A stretch of DNA of 64,000 bases from Streptomyces venezuelae ATCC 10712. Lineage in GTDB: Bacteria > Actinomycetota > Actinomycetes > Streptomycetales > Streptomycetaceae. This document shows, in pieces, positions 25,882 to 34,633 of this stretch. The stretch lies in the NCBI RefSeq assembly GCF_008639165.1, contig NZ_CP029197.1, positions 6,018,001-6,082,000 of the forward strand, read 5' to 3'. The notes beneath the pieces are model-generated. The model was not told the origin of the DNA and did not search any database. It saw nothing but the letters and a program-made list of their open reading frames with translations. Both the position numbers and the translations under genes were made by a program. Position 1 is the first letter of the stretch. Each line of letters begins with the position of its first letter.

Positions 25882-27533
25882 GCGCTCGGGTCCGTTCCGT
25901 CGGAGTCGAGGACCGAGGCCAGTTGGTCCACGGCGAGGTAGGGCAAGGGGGCGAGGATCTTCGCCGTCTGCGGGGCGAAGACGGGGGAGGCCACGATGAC
26001 TTCGGCGGTGGGGCCGTCCGCGACGATGTCCCCCTCGGCCATGACGACGACCCGGTCGGCGGCGCGGGCGACGAACTCCACGTCGTGGGTGGAGATGACG
26101 ACGGTGCGGCCTTCTGCCGCGAGACCGTCGACGATTGTGGTCAGTTCGGCTTTGGCCCGGTAGTCGAGCCCGCGGGTGGGCTCGTCGAGGAGGACGACCC
26201 GTGGGGCTGCGGCGAGCTGGATGGCCAGGACGAGGGCGAGTTTCTGGCCCTCGGACAGATCGCGGGGGTGGGTGGTGTCGGCGATGCCGGGAGCGAGCCG
26301 GTCCAGCAGGGTGCGCGCCGGGATTCCGTCGGCCGCCACGCCGGACTCGGCGTCGGCCTGGTCGAGTTCCTGCTTGACGCTCTCCAGGTAGAGGAGATCG
26401 GTGGGAGTCTGCGGCACCAGACCGACGAGGCGGCGGGCCTCGGTCGCCGAGACCTTCCGGGGGTCCGGGGCCTTCGGATCGCCGGGCTGCCCGACAGAGA
26501 CCGAACCGGCCTTGCGGGGTCCGGAGCCCTGGAGCGCCCAGAGCAGGGAGGACTTGCCGGAGCCGTTGCGGCCCATCAGCGCGGTGATCTCCCCGCTGCG
26601 GAGGTCGAGGTCGACCTCGCGGACGGCGGGCACGCCCTGGTACGTCACCGTGATGCCGCGCGCGGTCAGCAGCCGCGGACGGTCCGCGTCGGGCGCCGGG
26701 CGGACCGCCGGGGGCACGACGCCGCTCAGCCGGGTCCGCAGGGGCGCCGCGGCCCGCCGCGCGTCGCGGATCGACAGGGGCAGCGGGGACCAGCCTGCGG
26801 TGCGTCCGAGTTCGACGATGGGCGGGGCGATGGACGACGTACGGAAGATCTCGGCGGGCGGGCCGGACACGACGCGCCCGTCGCCCGGGAGGTGGATGAC
26901 GCGGTCGGCGTACTGGACGACGCGCTCCAGACGGTGCTCGGCGAGCAGGACGGTGACGCCCAGGTCGTGGACGAGCCGGGTGACGGCGGCCAGGACCTCT
27001 TCGGCGGCCGTCGGGTCGAGCGCGGAGGTGGGCTCGTCGAGGACAAGGACGCGGGGGTGTGCGGTGAGGACGGAGCCGATGGCGACGCGCTGCTGCTGTC
27101 CGCCGGAGAGTTCGTGGAGGGCCCGGTGGCGGAGGTCGGCGAGGCCGAGGAGGTCGAGGGTCTCCTCGACGCGCTTGCGCATGGTGGCGGGTGGGACCGC
27201 CAACTGTTCCATGGCGTAGGCGAGTTCCTCCTCGACGGTGTCGGTGACGAAGCCGTCGAGGGGGTCCTGGCCCACGACGCCCACGACGTCGGCGAGTTCG
27301 CGCGGAGGGTGGTCGGCGGTGTCCCGGCCGTCGACGGTGACCCGGCCGTGGAGGGTGCCGCCGGTGAAGTGGGGGACGAGGCCGTTGACGGCGCCGAGGA
27401 GGGTCGACTTTCCGACGCCGGTGTGGCCGACGACGAGACAGAGTTCGCCCTCCTCCACCGTCAGGTTCACGTCGCGCAGGACGGGCTCGGCCGTGTCCTC
27501 GTAGTGGACGGTGACCTGGTCGAAGGTGATCAC
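25878..27533 (-). CDS. ECF transporter fused ATPase (A and A' domains)
   Basis: Protein of 551 residues with two ABC ATPase domains. Domain 1 (about 1-235): Walker A GHTGVGKSTLL, signature LSGGQQQR, Walker B VLVLDEPTSALD, AEHRLE. Domain 2 (about 295-540): GRNGSGKSSLL, DLSEGQKLAL, VVLLDEPTRGLD, STHDVEF. This is the fused EcfA-A' pair that powers S-component import. Start is GTG 27533, overlapping the EcfT stop by 4 bases; its stop overlaps the S component start. Tight coupling with T and S genes shows one complex. Confidence 0.92.
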   Translation of the reverse strand: MITFDQVTVHYEDTAEPVLRDVNLTVEEGELCLVVGHTGVGKSTLLGAVNGLVPHFTGGTLHGRVTVDGRDTADHPPRELADVVGVVGQDPLDGFVTDTVEEELAYAMEQLAVPPATMRKRVEETLDLLGLADLRHRALHELSGGQQQRVAIGSVLTAHPRVLVLDEPTSALDPTAAEEVLAAVTRLVHDLGVTVLLAEHRLERVVQYADRVIHLPGDGRVVSGPPAEIFRTSSIAPPIVELGRTAGWSPLPLSIRDARRAAAPLRTRLSGVVPPAVRPAPDADRPRLLTARGITVTYQGVPAVREVDLDLRSGEITALMGRNGSGKSSLLWALQGSGPRKAGSVSVGQPGDPKAPDPRKVSATEARRLVGLVPQTPTDLLYLESVKQELDQADAESGVAADGIPARTLLDRLAPGIADTTHPRDLSEGQKLALVLAIQLAAAPRVVLLDEPTRGLDYRAKAELTTIVDGLAAEGRTVVISTHDVEFVARAADRVVVMAEGDIVADGPTAEVIVASPVFAPQTAKILAPLPYLAVDQLASVLDSDGTDPSA

Positions 27534-28714
27534 GTGACTTCCTCGGTGCGCTGCGCGGGGACGGCCGGACGGACCGGCGGGGTGGGAGGCGGGGCCAGGA
27601 ATCCGGCGGCCCCGGCGAGGAGGATCGCGGCGGCCGGAACCAGTGGGAGCGTGGGCCAGCTGAGTGGGTAGATGGAGGGGTTGAGTTCCGCGGCGTTGAA
27701 GCCCGCGTTGCTGAACAGGAGTACGGCGGACAGGACGCCGCAGCCTGCGACGGCCCACTCGGCGGCCCGCCAGGGGTCCGGCCGGTAGGTGGTCCGGGTG
27801 ATCCGCCGCCCGCCGAGGCGGAGCCCCGCCACGCACAGGACCCCGCCGGCCGCCAGCGCCGGGAAGCCGAGGAGCACGGGCGCGGTGGCGTCGAGGAGTC
27901 CGTACGCTCCCGCGCACAGGCCGCACATGCCGAGCAGCATCAGCGCGCCCGTTGCCCGGCGCGAACGCCGGGTGGCCGTGCCGGCCCGGCCGTAGCCGCG
28001 GGAGTCCATGGCCGCGGCGAGGCGCAGGGAGCGTTCCAGCGCGTCTTCGAGGACGGGGACGATGATGCCGCGCAACGCGCGCAGCCCCTTCGACCGTCCA
28101 GCGCGCAGGCGCCGGGCCCGGTGGACGCGCTGGACGCTCTGCACGAGTTGGGGTGCCACGCTGATGGAGACGGTGACGGCGACGCCGAGTTCGTACAGGG
28201 CGCCGGGCAGGACGCGGAGCGCCCGCTTGGGGTTGGCGAGGGTGTTGGCGGCGCCGATGCAGCAGAGCATGCACGCCAGGCGGAGCCCGTCGGTGGCCGC
28301 GGAGAGCAGTGCTTCCAGGGAGACCGGCCCGCCGATCTGGATGCCGGCGTACCAGTCCGGAGTCGGCAGGTGGGGAAGGGAGAAGAGGAAGTGGTCGTGG
28401 GGTGTGATGCCGGTGGCGAAGACCGCGCGGAACACCACCCGGATCGCGACGACGGTGAGCGCGAGATAGAGGTAGTACTTGAAGCCGCGCGCCCAGGGGG
28501 CCTCGGTGCGGCGCATGGTGATGACGTAGCCGAGGACCGCCAGGACCAGGAAGAGCAGCAGCGGGTTGTTGGTGCGGCTGACCGCCGTGGCGAGCGCCAG
28601 GGCCCAGATCCACCAGGCGACGGGATGGAGGGTGCGGGGCAGCCGGCGGCCGCCCGCGTCCGGCGCGAGGCCGGACGCGGACGGCTGAGCGGTCGCCGCA
28701 TCGGTGCGGGACAC
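27530..28714 (-). CDS. ECF transporter T component (EcfT/CbiQ family)
   Basis: Membrane protein of 394 residues linking the ATPases to the S component. Membrane helices near 33-70, 80-100 and 115-165 precede the coupling region with AMDSRGYGRAG, the EcfT Ala-Arg-Gly motif that contacts the ATPases, then further helices (about 255-380). The extra C-terminal membrane segments make it longer than a minimal EcfT (~260 residues). It lies between the secreted YWSYW protein gene (4 bases upstream) and the ATPase gene (4-base overlap). Confidence 0.9.
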   Translation of the reverse strand: MSRTDAATAQPSASGLAPDAGGRRLPRTLHPVAWWIWALALATAVSRTNNPLLLFLVLAVLGYVITMRRTEAPWARGFKYYLYLALTVVAIRVVFRAVFATGITPHDHFLFSLPHLPTPDWYAGIQIGGPVSLEALLSAATDGLRLACMLCCIGAANTLANPKRALRVLPGALYELGVAVTVSISVAPQLVQSVQRVHRARRLRAGRSKGLRALRGIIVPVLEDALERSLRLAAAMDSRGYGRAGTATRRSRRATGALMLLGMCGLCAGAYGLLDATAPVLLGFPALAAGGVLCVAGLRLGGRRITRTTYRPDPWRAAEWAVAGCGVLSAVLLFSNAGFNAAELNPSIYPLSWPTLPLVPAAAILLAGAAGFLAPPPTPPVRPAVPAQRTEEVT

Positions 28715-28718
28715 GCGG

Positions 28719-29675
28719 CTACTCCGTACGACGGCGGCGCTTGGCCGCGAACACGGCGGCGGCGCCGATCAGCAGACCCAGGACACCGGTGACGACGGCG
28801 GGAATCCACGAGCCGGTGTCGTGGGCTGCGTCCGCGGCCGGAGCAGCGTCGACCACCTTGGGGCCCGTGGCTGCCATCGTCGGAGAGTCCGTCGTCGCCG
28901 ACGGAGGGGCGGACGGGGTCGGGGAGGCGGTCTTCGACGGCCTCGGCGAAGGGCTCTTCGACGGGGTCGGGCTAGCCGTGCCCGAGCGGGAGGGCGGAGG
29001 AGTGGATGGAGTGGTCGGGTCGGCCGGTGGCGGGTTCTCCGGGGCGGGCCCGGTGTCGACGTTCGGTGGCAGCGGGGCCGCGGTCCGGGTGTCGCGGGGC
29101 ACGGGCTTGCTGCCGCCGGTCGGTTTCGTGTTCTTGGCGCGCAGCTGGTCGGGGGTGACGGTGGGGCGCCCTTCCGTTCCCTCGATGTTGGTTCCGCCGA
29201 AGATCCACAGGTCGACGCTGCCGGGCCGGGGCTTGTAGAGCATGGCGCCGAGCTGGCTGTAGGTCCAGGTGTTCTGGCCCGGGTCGGCGTGCCAGTACGA
29301 CCAGTAGGCGGAGGCGGGCGGGGTGAGGACGCAGTCGTCCTGCTGGGGCGTCGGGTACTGCTTGCCTCCCTGGTGGCCGCTGTAGCCGATGCGGCAGATG
29401 AAGGCGGGGCCGTCGTGGCCGGTGCCGGTGGTGCGCCAGCCGCCTTGGTTGAGGAGTTCGTATCCGGTGGTGGGCGTCGTGCCGCAGGAGCGGTAGATCG
29501 GCCCGCCCCAGTGGCTGAAGTCGACGGCGAGCACGGCTCCGGACGAGGTGGTGCACTGCCCCATCGGCTGTGGGGCGGCCCCGGCCGGGGCCGTGGTGCC
29601 GGCGAAGGCCGCCACGGTGAGCCCCAGCGCGGCCGTCGTACGGGCGAGGGCGCGGGCGCCCTGCCGGGCGGTCAT
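28719..29675 (-). CDS. Membrane-anchored YWSYW-domain protein
   Basis: Protein of 318 residues: signal peptide about 1-33, one four-cysteine domain (about 36-170: VLAVDFSHWGGPIYRSC, TTGYELLNQGGW, FICRIGYSG, CVLTPPASAYWSYWHADPG, WTYSQLGAMLYKPRPGSVDL), then a long Pro/Ser/Thr stalk, a transmembrane helix (about 290-310) and a terminal KRRRRTE. MAATG lies before the helix but about 20 residues away, so it may not be a true sorting signal. Its ATG overlaps the stop of the upstream large protein by 4 bases. Likely a surface corrinoid receptor close to the ECF complex (inference). Confidence 0.82.
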   Translation of the reverse strand: MTARQGARALARTTAALGLTVAAFAGTTAPAGAAPQPMGQCTTSSGAVLAVDFSHWGGPIYRSCGTTPTTGYELLNQGGWRTTGTGHDGPAFICRIGYSGHQGGKQYPTPQQDDCVLTPPASAYWSYWHADPGQNTWTYSQLGAMLYKPRPGSVDLWIFGGTNIEGTEGRPTVTPDQLRAKNTKPTGGSKPVPRDTRTAAPLPPNVDTGPAPENPPPADPTTPSTPPPSRSGTASPTPSKSPSPRPSKTASPTPSAPPSATTDSPTMAATGPKVVDAAPAADAAHDTGSWIPAVVTGVLGLLIGAAAVFAAKRRRRTE

Positions 29676-32491
29676 GCCTGACCGCCGTCGGTCTCACGGC
29701 GCCTCCGGGCGGCATGGGTCGCGCCCCAGCCGGTGAGGACGAGGAGGGCGGCCGCGATGGCGAGGCCGGTGACCTGGGAGCCGGTCGCGGCGAGGCTACC
29801 GCCGCTTCCCGTGCCGCTTCCCTGGCCTCCGGCGGAACCGGAGCCAGTGCCGTCCTCGCCCGGGGTGATGATCACGGGTGTCGAGGTGCCCGGCTGACCG
29901 GTGATGCTCGGGACGGGTTCCGGGGTGGTGCCGCTCATGTCCCGGGTCAGGACGCCGAAGGAGATGCCGGTGGCGCCGCCGACCGCCTGGGTGGAGGCGC
30001 GGACGTCCGATCCCGGCTGGCCGCCCTTGGTGACGTTGAATCCGCCGTCCTTGTTCTGCTGCGAGGCGAGGAACTTGCGGGCCTTCGCGATCTCGGCCCG
30101 GTACTTCTCGGCGTCCAGCGACAGGCCCTGGACGGCGAGCGCCGCCGAGTTCACGGAGTTACCGGAGGCACCGGGGAATCCGCCGTCGGGCAGCTGCTGG
30201 TCGGCCAGCCAGACGAGCGCCCGGTCCACGGACGCCCGGGAGTCGGCGTCGGGCAACAGGTCCAGGGTCATGGCGGCCATCGCGGTCGAGTCGACCTCGA
30301 TGTCGCTCGGCTCGCCGATGAGGCTGGGCCAGGCGCCGGATTCCGGGTCGCGCAGGCTCTTCAGGTAGGTGACCGGCTGGGCCGCGGCGGCCGTCTCGCC
30401 CGCCCGGACCTGGGCGATGATGCCGAGGGACTGGGAGAAGACCGAGTTCGCGTACGTGTAGTTGCCCTTGCCCGCGCACTTGCGGGGCTCGGCCGGGGTC
30501 GCCGCCGCGCAGGTGCCCTGGGCGAGCGCGGCGATCAGGTTCTTCCCACCGAAGTTCCGGGGGTCGCGGCCCACGGTCTCGGCGAGCACCGCGGTCTTGC
30601 CGATGAAGCCGCCGCCCGCGTACTTCGTACCGATCTTCGTCCAGTCGTGGACGCCGCGGTTCGAGGCGTCCCTGCCGCCCTTGTCGAGGAAGTCGACGAT
30701 GTTGCGCAGGGTGGCGTTGTCGTGGCCGGTGGCGGCCAGCGCGTAGGCGCCGTCGATGGTCATGCCGTAGTCCGCGAAGCGGGGGCTGCCCTCGTAGTAC
30801 CGGCCCTGGATCAGCCGCTTGTGGTCGGCGAGGTACGCCGAGCCCTTCTTCAGGTCCGGTCCCTCACCGGCCGGGGGAGCGGTGGGCCCGGTCGTGGGAG
30901 GCGTGGTGGGCGGGGTGGTGGGAGGCGTCGTCGGGGGCGTGGTCGGCGGGACGGGCTCCTTCGTCGTGAGCGTGACCAGGTCGCTCTTCGCGCCGGCGAT
31001 GACGGCCGCGGTGGTGGCGTACAGGAGCGGGTCCGGGGTGCCCTCCTCGAAGGCGAAGCCGCCGCCGGGGAGCTGCTGGCGGGAGAGCCAGGAGACCGCC
31101 GCGTTCGCGTGGCCGCGGTCGCCCAGGGCACGCAGGGTCTGGGCGACCCAGCCGGTGGCGTACGCGCTGCCCGGGACGCTGTACGAGGCGGCCGGCCAGG
31201 CACCCGTCTTGAACTGGGCCTTCTTGAGGGAGGAGCGGGCCTTGGTGACCACCGGGGTGTGGCCGCCGGCGCGCTGGAGGGCGAGGGCGACGAGTGCGGT
31301 GGTCGGCGCCTCGCTCTCGCATACCTGGCCGTCCAGGAGGAGGAAGCTGGGGAACCCGCCGTCGTCGCACTGGAGTTGGGCCAGCCGCGTCACCGACTCG
31401 GCCGGCGGGGTGACGCCGCCGTTCAGCAGCGCGATGACGGCCAGGGTCTGGCCCTCGGTCTGTCCGGTCGTACGGAAGTCGCCCTTGGTCGCGCAGCCGG
31501 GGACGGGCTGGGGTGCGTCGGAGCCGCTGGTGCAGACATTCGCCAGGAGATCGCCGAGGAGGTCGTGGCCGCCGAAGTTCCGGGGGTCCTTTCCGGTGGC
31601 CTCGGCGACGAGGGCGAGGCGGGCGGCGGCGGTGGCGTCCGGCGCCTCGTCCTTGCCGGCCGGGTAGGCGTACGCGTCGGTGTGCTCGGGACGGCCGAGG
31701 AAGGCCGCGATCCGGCGGGCGGTGGGGTGCTCGCTGTCGGTGGCCGCCAGGGCGTAGGCGACGTCGGTGGTGGCGAGGTAGTTGGGCGTCGTGTCGCCGT
31801 CGTTGACGACGCGCTGCCCGTTGGTCAGCCGCTCGGTGAGCCAGCGGGTCGCGGCGGGCAGATCGATCGTGCCCGGGGGCACGTTCGGGGCGGGCGGGTC
31901 GCCGGGGGCCGGCGGGTCGCCGCCGTCCGCGCGGACGTCGTCGGGTGTGAACGAGGGCCTGCCCTTGGTGCCGCCGATATCCGTGCCGCCGAAGACCCAG
32001 GCGTCCACATCGCCCGGCTTGAGCGTGCGGGACATGGCGCCCAGCGGGCTGTACGTCCACTTCCTCTGGCCGGGGGAGGCGATCCAGTACGACCAGTAGG
32101 CGGTGGCCTGCGGGGTGAGGACGCAGTCCTCCTGGGCCGGAGTGGGGTACTGCTTCCCGGCGTTGAAGGAGCGGTTGCCGATACGGCAGATGAAGGCGGG
32201 GCCGTCGTGGCCGGTGCCCTCGGTGGTGAACCCGCCCGCGTGCAGCAGGTCGTAGCCGGTGGTGGGGGTGGTGTCGCAGCCTCGGACGACCGGGCCGCCC
32301 CACTTGCCGAAGTCCACCGCGACGATGGCGCCCTTGGTGCGCGTGCACTTCGCGATCGGATCGGCCTGGGCCGGCGGGGCCGCCATGACGAGCGCCATCG
32401 CCGCGCCGATCGCCAGAACGGCGGCGGTCACGAGCGACAGCAACCGCTGCCCCGCTCTCCCCTGCCGTATCGCCTGCTGTTCGGTCCCCAC
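29672..32491 (-). CDS. Large sortase-anchored protein: YWSYW domain plus two alpha/alpha barrels
   Basis: Protein of 939 residues. Start GTG 32491 chosen for the GAGGG just upstream and a good signal peptide (SLVTAAVLAIGAAMALVMAA, to about 43). Order: four-cysteine YWSYW domain (about 46-180, ending FTPDDVRADG), barrel 1 (about 205-510, with NYLATTDVAYALAATDSEHP, QCDDGGFPSFLLL, ALVALALQRAG), a TTPP repeat linker (about 515-545), barrel 2 (about 550-850, with FADYGMTIDGAYALAATGHD, VDSTAMAAMTLDLLPD, QQLPDGGFPG), a Gly/Ser linker, then LAATG, a hydrophobic helix and RRRR: a LAXTG sortase signal. First gene of the ECF operon, under a cobalamin-type riboswitch. Two barrels suggest two corrinoid sites. 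Confidence 0.82.
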   Translation of the reverse strand: MGTEQQAIRQGRAGQRLLSLVTAAVLAIGAAMALVMAAPPAQADPIAKCTRTKGAIVAVDFGKWGGPVVRGCDTTPTTGYDLLHAGGFTTEGTGHDGPAFICRIGNRSFNAGKQYPTPAQEDCVLTPQATAYWSYWIASPGQRKWTYSPLGAMSRTLKPGDVDAWVFGGTDIGGTKGRPSFTPDDVRADGGDPPAPGDPPAPNVPPGTIDLPAATRWLTERLTNGQRVVNDGDTTPNYLATTDVAYALAATDSEHPTARRIAAFLGRPEHTDAYAYPAGKDEAPDATAAARLALVAEATGKDPRNFGGHDLLGDLLANVCTSGSDAPQPVPGCATKGDFRTTGQTEGQTLAVIALLNGGVTPPAESVTRLAQLQCDDGGFPSFLLLDGQVCESEAPTTALVALALQRAGGHTPVVTKARSSLKKAQFKTGAWPAASYSVPGSAYATGWVAQTLRALGDRGHANAAVSWLSRQQLPGGGFAFEEGTPDPLLYATTAAVIAGAKSDLVTLTTKEPVPPTTPPTTPPTTPPTTPPTTGPTAPPAGEGPDLKKGSAYLADHKRLIQGRYYEGSPRFADYGMTIDGAYALAATGHDNATLRNIVDFLDKGGRDASNRGVHDWTKIGTKYAGGGFIGKTAVLAETVGRDPRNFGGKNLIAALAQGTCAAATPAEPRKCAGKGNYTYANSVFSQSLGIIAQVRAGETAAAAQPVTYLKSLRDPESGAWPSLIGEPSDIEVDSTAMAAMTLDLLPDADSRASVDRALVWLADQQLPDGGFPGASGNSVNSAALAVQGLSLDAEKYRAEIAKARKFLASQQNKDGGFNVTKGGQPGSDVRASTQAVGGATGISFGVLTRDMSGTTPEPVPSITGQPGTSTPVIITPGEDGTGSGSAGGQGSGTGSGGSLAATGSQVTGLAIAAALLVLTGWGATHAARRRRETDGGQA

Positions 32492-32609
32492 CGCGGCCCT
32501 CGTCTCTGCCGGGCGGTGGAGTGCGTGGCGATGCGCCCCACACGGCGGCTGGTGCCATGGAGGGCGGGGACGACCACGCCGTAGTCCGCGACGGCGATCT
32601 TCGTGCTGA

Positions 32610-32705
32610 GTCCCAGCTCCAGGCATTCCGACTCGCCCGGGATGATGCCGGGCCTACGGTTGCGGGTCAGCGCCGGATTTCGACCGGCTTCCCCTGGTGC
32701 TGATT
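32610..32705 (-). ncRNA. Compact cobalamin-type riboswitch before the ECF operon
   Basis: Minus strand: GGGGAAGCCGGTCGAAATCC, GGCGCTGACCCGCAACCGTA, a CCCGG stem, then GAGTCGGAATGCCTGG. The GAAgCCGGT..AAatCCGGC, CCCGCaAC.GTA and GAGTC.GAAtgCC blocks are cobalamin riboswitch core elements. It ends about 120 bases before the GTG start of the large barrel protein. A TTGACG on the minus strand (about 32743-32748) may be the -35 of its promoter. Confidence 0.8.
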
Positions 32706-32839
32706 GCTTATCAGCGGGAGTGCAACACGGATCCGTTCGGACCGTCAAGGTGGTGTGCGTCTCACCCGGAGAACAGGCCGTTCACACCCGCTTCGTTCGG
32801 CAGTGCTGGCGGTACCTTGATCGTTCGGGTAGCGTCCTG

Positions 32840-32935
32840 GGCTGCCACGTGGGGGAATCCGGTGCGAATCCGGAGCTGACGCGCAGCGGTATGGGACGGC
32901 GGGGGCCGTCTCCGAGCCCGAATGCCCATACGGCG
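32840..32935 (+). ncRNA. Compact cobalamin-type riboswitch before the two-domain transcobalamin-like gene
   Basis: Plus strand: GGGGGAATCCGGTGCGAATC, CGGAGCTGACGCGCAGCGGT, then GAGCCCGAATGCCCATAC. Same core as the minus-strand element about 140 bases away, facing the opposite way. The 130 bases to the ATG at 33063 hold several GC-rich stems that could form the expression platform. Confidence 0.78.
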
Positions 32936-33062
32936 ATGCAGTACACGAAGCCGTACCACGCGTTCCGGACGGCGGCTCCCAGCGATGCCCGGCCGTGTTC
33001 CAGTACGGCGGTGCGAGGTGTCCGCCGGGGCGGCCGGCGTCCGCCGAAACCAGGAGCAGGCC

Positions 33063-34475
33063 ATGCCCCTTCCCCGCATCTCCCGACGCCTCTCGCTCGC
33101 GGTGCCCGCCGCGCTCGGCGCCCTCGCCCTCAGCACGTTGCCCGCCTTCGCGACCTCCACCCCCGCGCAGATAGCCACCTCCAAGACCAACGGCGTCGCC
33201 TACCTCAAGTCCCTTCAGGCCGCCGACGGCTCCTACGCCGGCTCGGGTCTCTCCAACGAATGGGCGTTCAGCGCGTTCGCGGCCGCAGGTACGGCCGTCG
33301 TCGACGTCGCCCCCGGCGGCGACACCACCAAGAACGCCAGAACCGTCTACCGCAACCTGCTGTCCACGGCCGCCTGGCCCTCGGCCACCCCGGTGGTCAC
33401 GGACTACGAGCGCGGCACGCTCAACGCGTACGCCGCCGGCATCGACCCGGCCCGCGTCTCCGCCTCGCGCAACCTCGTCGCCGACACCTACGCGTACTGG
33501 CAGACGGCCGAGCCCGGTTACTTCGGCCCGTCCGCGAACTTCAACGGCACGGTCTTCGCCGCCCTCGCGCTGCGCGGCGCGAAGACCCAGGCGGGCACCG
33601 CCCGCATCCCGCAGGCCCTCACCGACGCGATCGTCGCCCGCCTGCGGGCCAACCAGCACAACGACGGCGGCTGGACCTACCAGAAGGTCGAGGGCAACGC
33701 CACGGGCCTCGCCTCGGCCGGCGACATCGACATGACCGGTGCCGCGATGGCCGCCCTCTGCGTCTCCGGCGTCCCCAACACGGACACGGACATCGTGCAG
33801 GCCAAGAACTTCCTCAAGGGCAAGCTGGTCGCCTCCTCCGGCGCGTTCAACTCCGTGTACGGGGTCAACACCAGTTCCAACGGCTGGGGCATCGCGGGGC
33901 TGAACGCCTGCGGCATCAACCCGCAGTCGGCCGACTTCACCACGGTCCCCGGCAAGACGCCGGTCGACTTCCTCCTCGCCAACCAGTACAACCCGGCGGG
34001 CGGCTTCAAGTACAAGCCCGCGGATACCTCCCCGTCGGCGTACTCCTCCATCGACGCGCTGCGCGCGGTCGCCGGGGGCGGCTTCACCTCCGCCCCGCCG
34101 GTCCCGGTCACCCCCGGTGCCCCGCAGTGGGTCGCCCAGCCCACCTTCACGGCGGGCACCGCCACCAAGCTGGCCCTGACGGTCGACGACGGCGCGGGGA
34201 ACCTCAAGGTGTGCGCGGTGTCCTTCACGCCCACGGGTACGACCACGACCCTGGGTGACGTCCTCGCCGCGGCCACGAGCGCGGCCACCCCGGCCGGCTG
34301 CGTCAGCAGTGTGACCCCGTCGTCTGGAACCGGGGCGATCACCGCGGTCAACGGCAAGGCCAACAGTGGCTCGAACACCTGGAAGGTCAGCGTCGACGGC
34401 TCCGCCTTCGCCGGCGCCCTCCGCGAGAAGACGATCAATGTCGGCGACACCATCGCACTGCGCTGGGGCGCCTGA
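33063..34475 (+). CDS. Secreted two-domain transcobalamin-like protein (alpha/alpha barrel + DUF4430)
   Basis: Protein of 470 residues. Signal peptide about 1-30 (LSLAVPAALGALALS, cleavage near AFA-TS). Residues about 33-340 form an alpha/alpha barrel with repeats such as ATSKTNGVAYLKSLQAADGS, GTLNAYAAGIDPARV, NQHNDGGWTYQK, IDMTGAAMAALCVSGVP and ANQYNPAGGFKY. Residues about 355-470 are DUF4430-like, ending NTWKVSVDGSAFAG and INVGDTIALRWGA. This is the complete alpha-beta order of intrinsic factor and transcobalamin. No anchor: released. ATG 33063 with GGAG upstream. A cobalamin-type riboswitch lies upstream and a strong terminator follows. Confidence 0.85.
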   Translation: MPLPRISRRLSLAVPAALGALALSTLPAFATSTPAQIATSKTNGVAYLKSLQAADGSYAGSGLSNEWAFSAFAAAGTAVVDVAPGGDTTKNARTVYRNLLSTAAWPSATPVVTDYERGTLNAYAAGIDPARVSASRNLVADTYAYWQTAEPGYFGPSANFNGTVFAALALRGAKTQAGTARIPQALTDAIVARLRANQHNDGGWTYQKVEGNATGLASAGDIDMTGAAMAALCVSGVPNTDTDIVQAKNFLKGKLVASSGAFNSVYGVNTSSNGWGIAGLNACGINPQSADFTTVPGKTPVDFLLANQYNPAGGFKYKPADTSPSAYSSIDALRAVAGGGFTSAPPVPVTPGAPQWVAQPTFTAGTATKLALTVDDGAGNLKVCAVSFTPTGTTTTLGDVLAAATSAATPAGCVSSVTPSSGTGAITAVNGKANSGSNTWKVSVDGSAFAGALREKTINVGDTIALRWGA

Positions 34476-34482
34476 TCTCTGC

Positions 34483-34513
34483 GGGCGGGGGCCCTGTCTC
34501 AGGGCCCCCGCCC
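34483..34513. terminator. Terminator after the transcobalamin-like gene
   Basis: Perfect 13-base arms GGGCGGGGGCCCT / AGGGCCCCCGCCC, loop GTCTC, 8 bases after the stop. Confidence 0.9.
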
Positions 34514-34633
34514 CTGCGGAGCGGGACCGCTGCGCACGCTGGACGCGACTCGAGGCCGAGACCCGGCCCCTGGTCCGCAACACCTTCGATGCGCCGAGTC
34601 GCACGAACCTTCAGCAAGGAGAACGGGTAATCC

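Noticed and set aside
28719..29675. MAATG as a sortase signal in the stalk protein
   Set aside because: It is about 20 residues from the membrane helix and lacks the Leu; a plain transmembrane anchor is more likely.
29714..32584. Plus-strand open frame of about 956 codons over the large barrel protein
   Set aside because: Shadow of the minus-strand gene, whose domains and signal peptide are clear.
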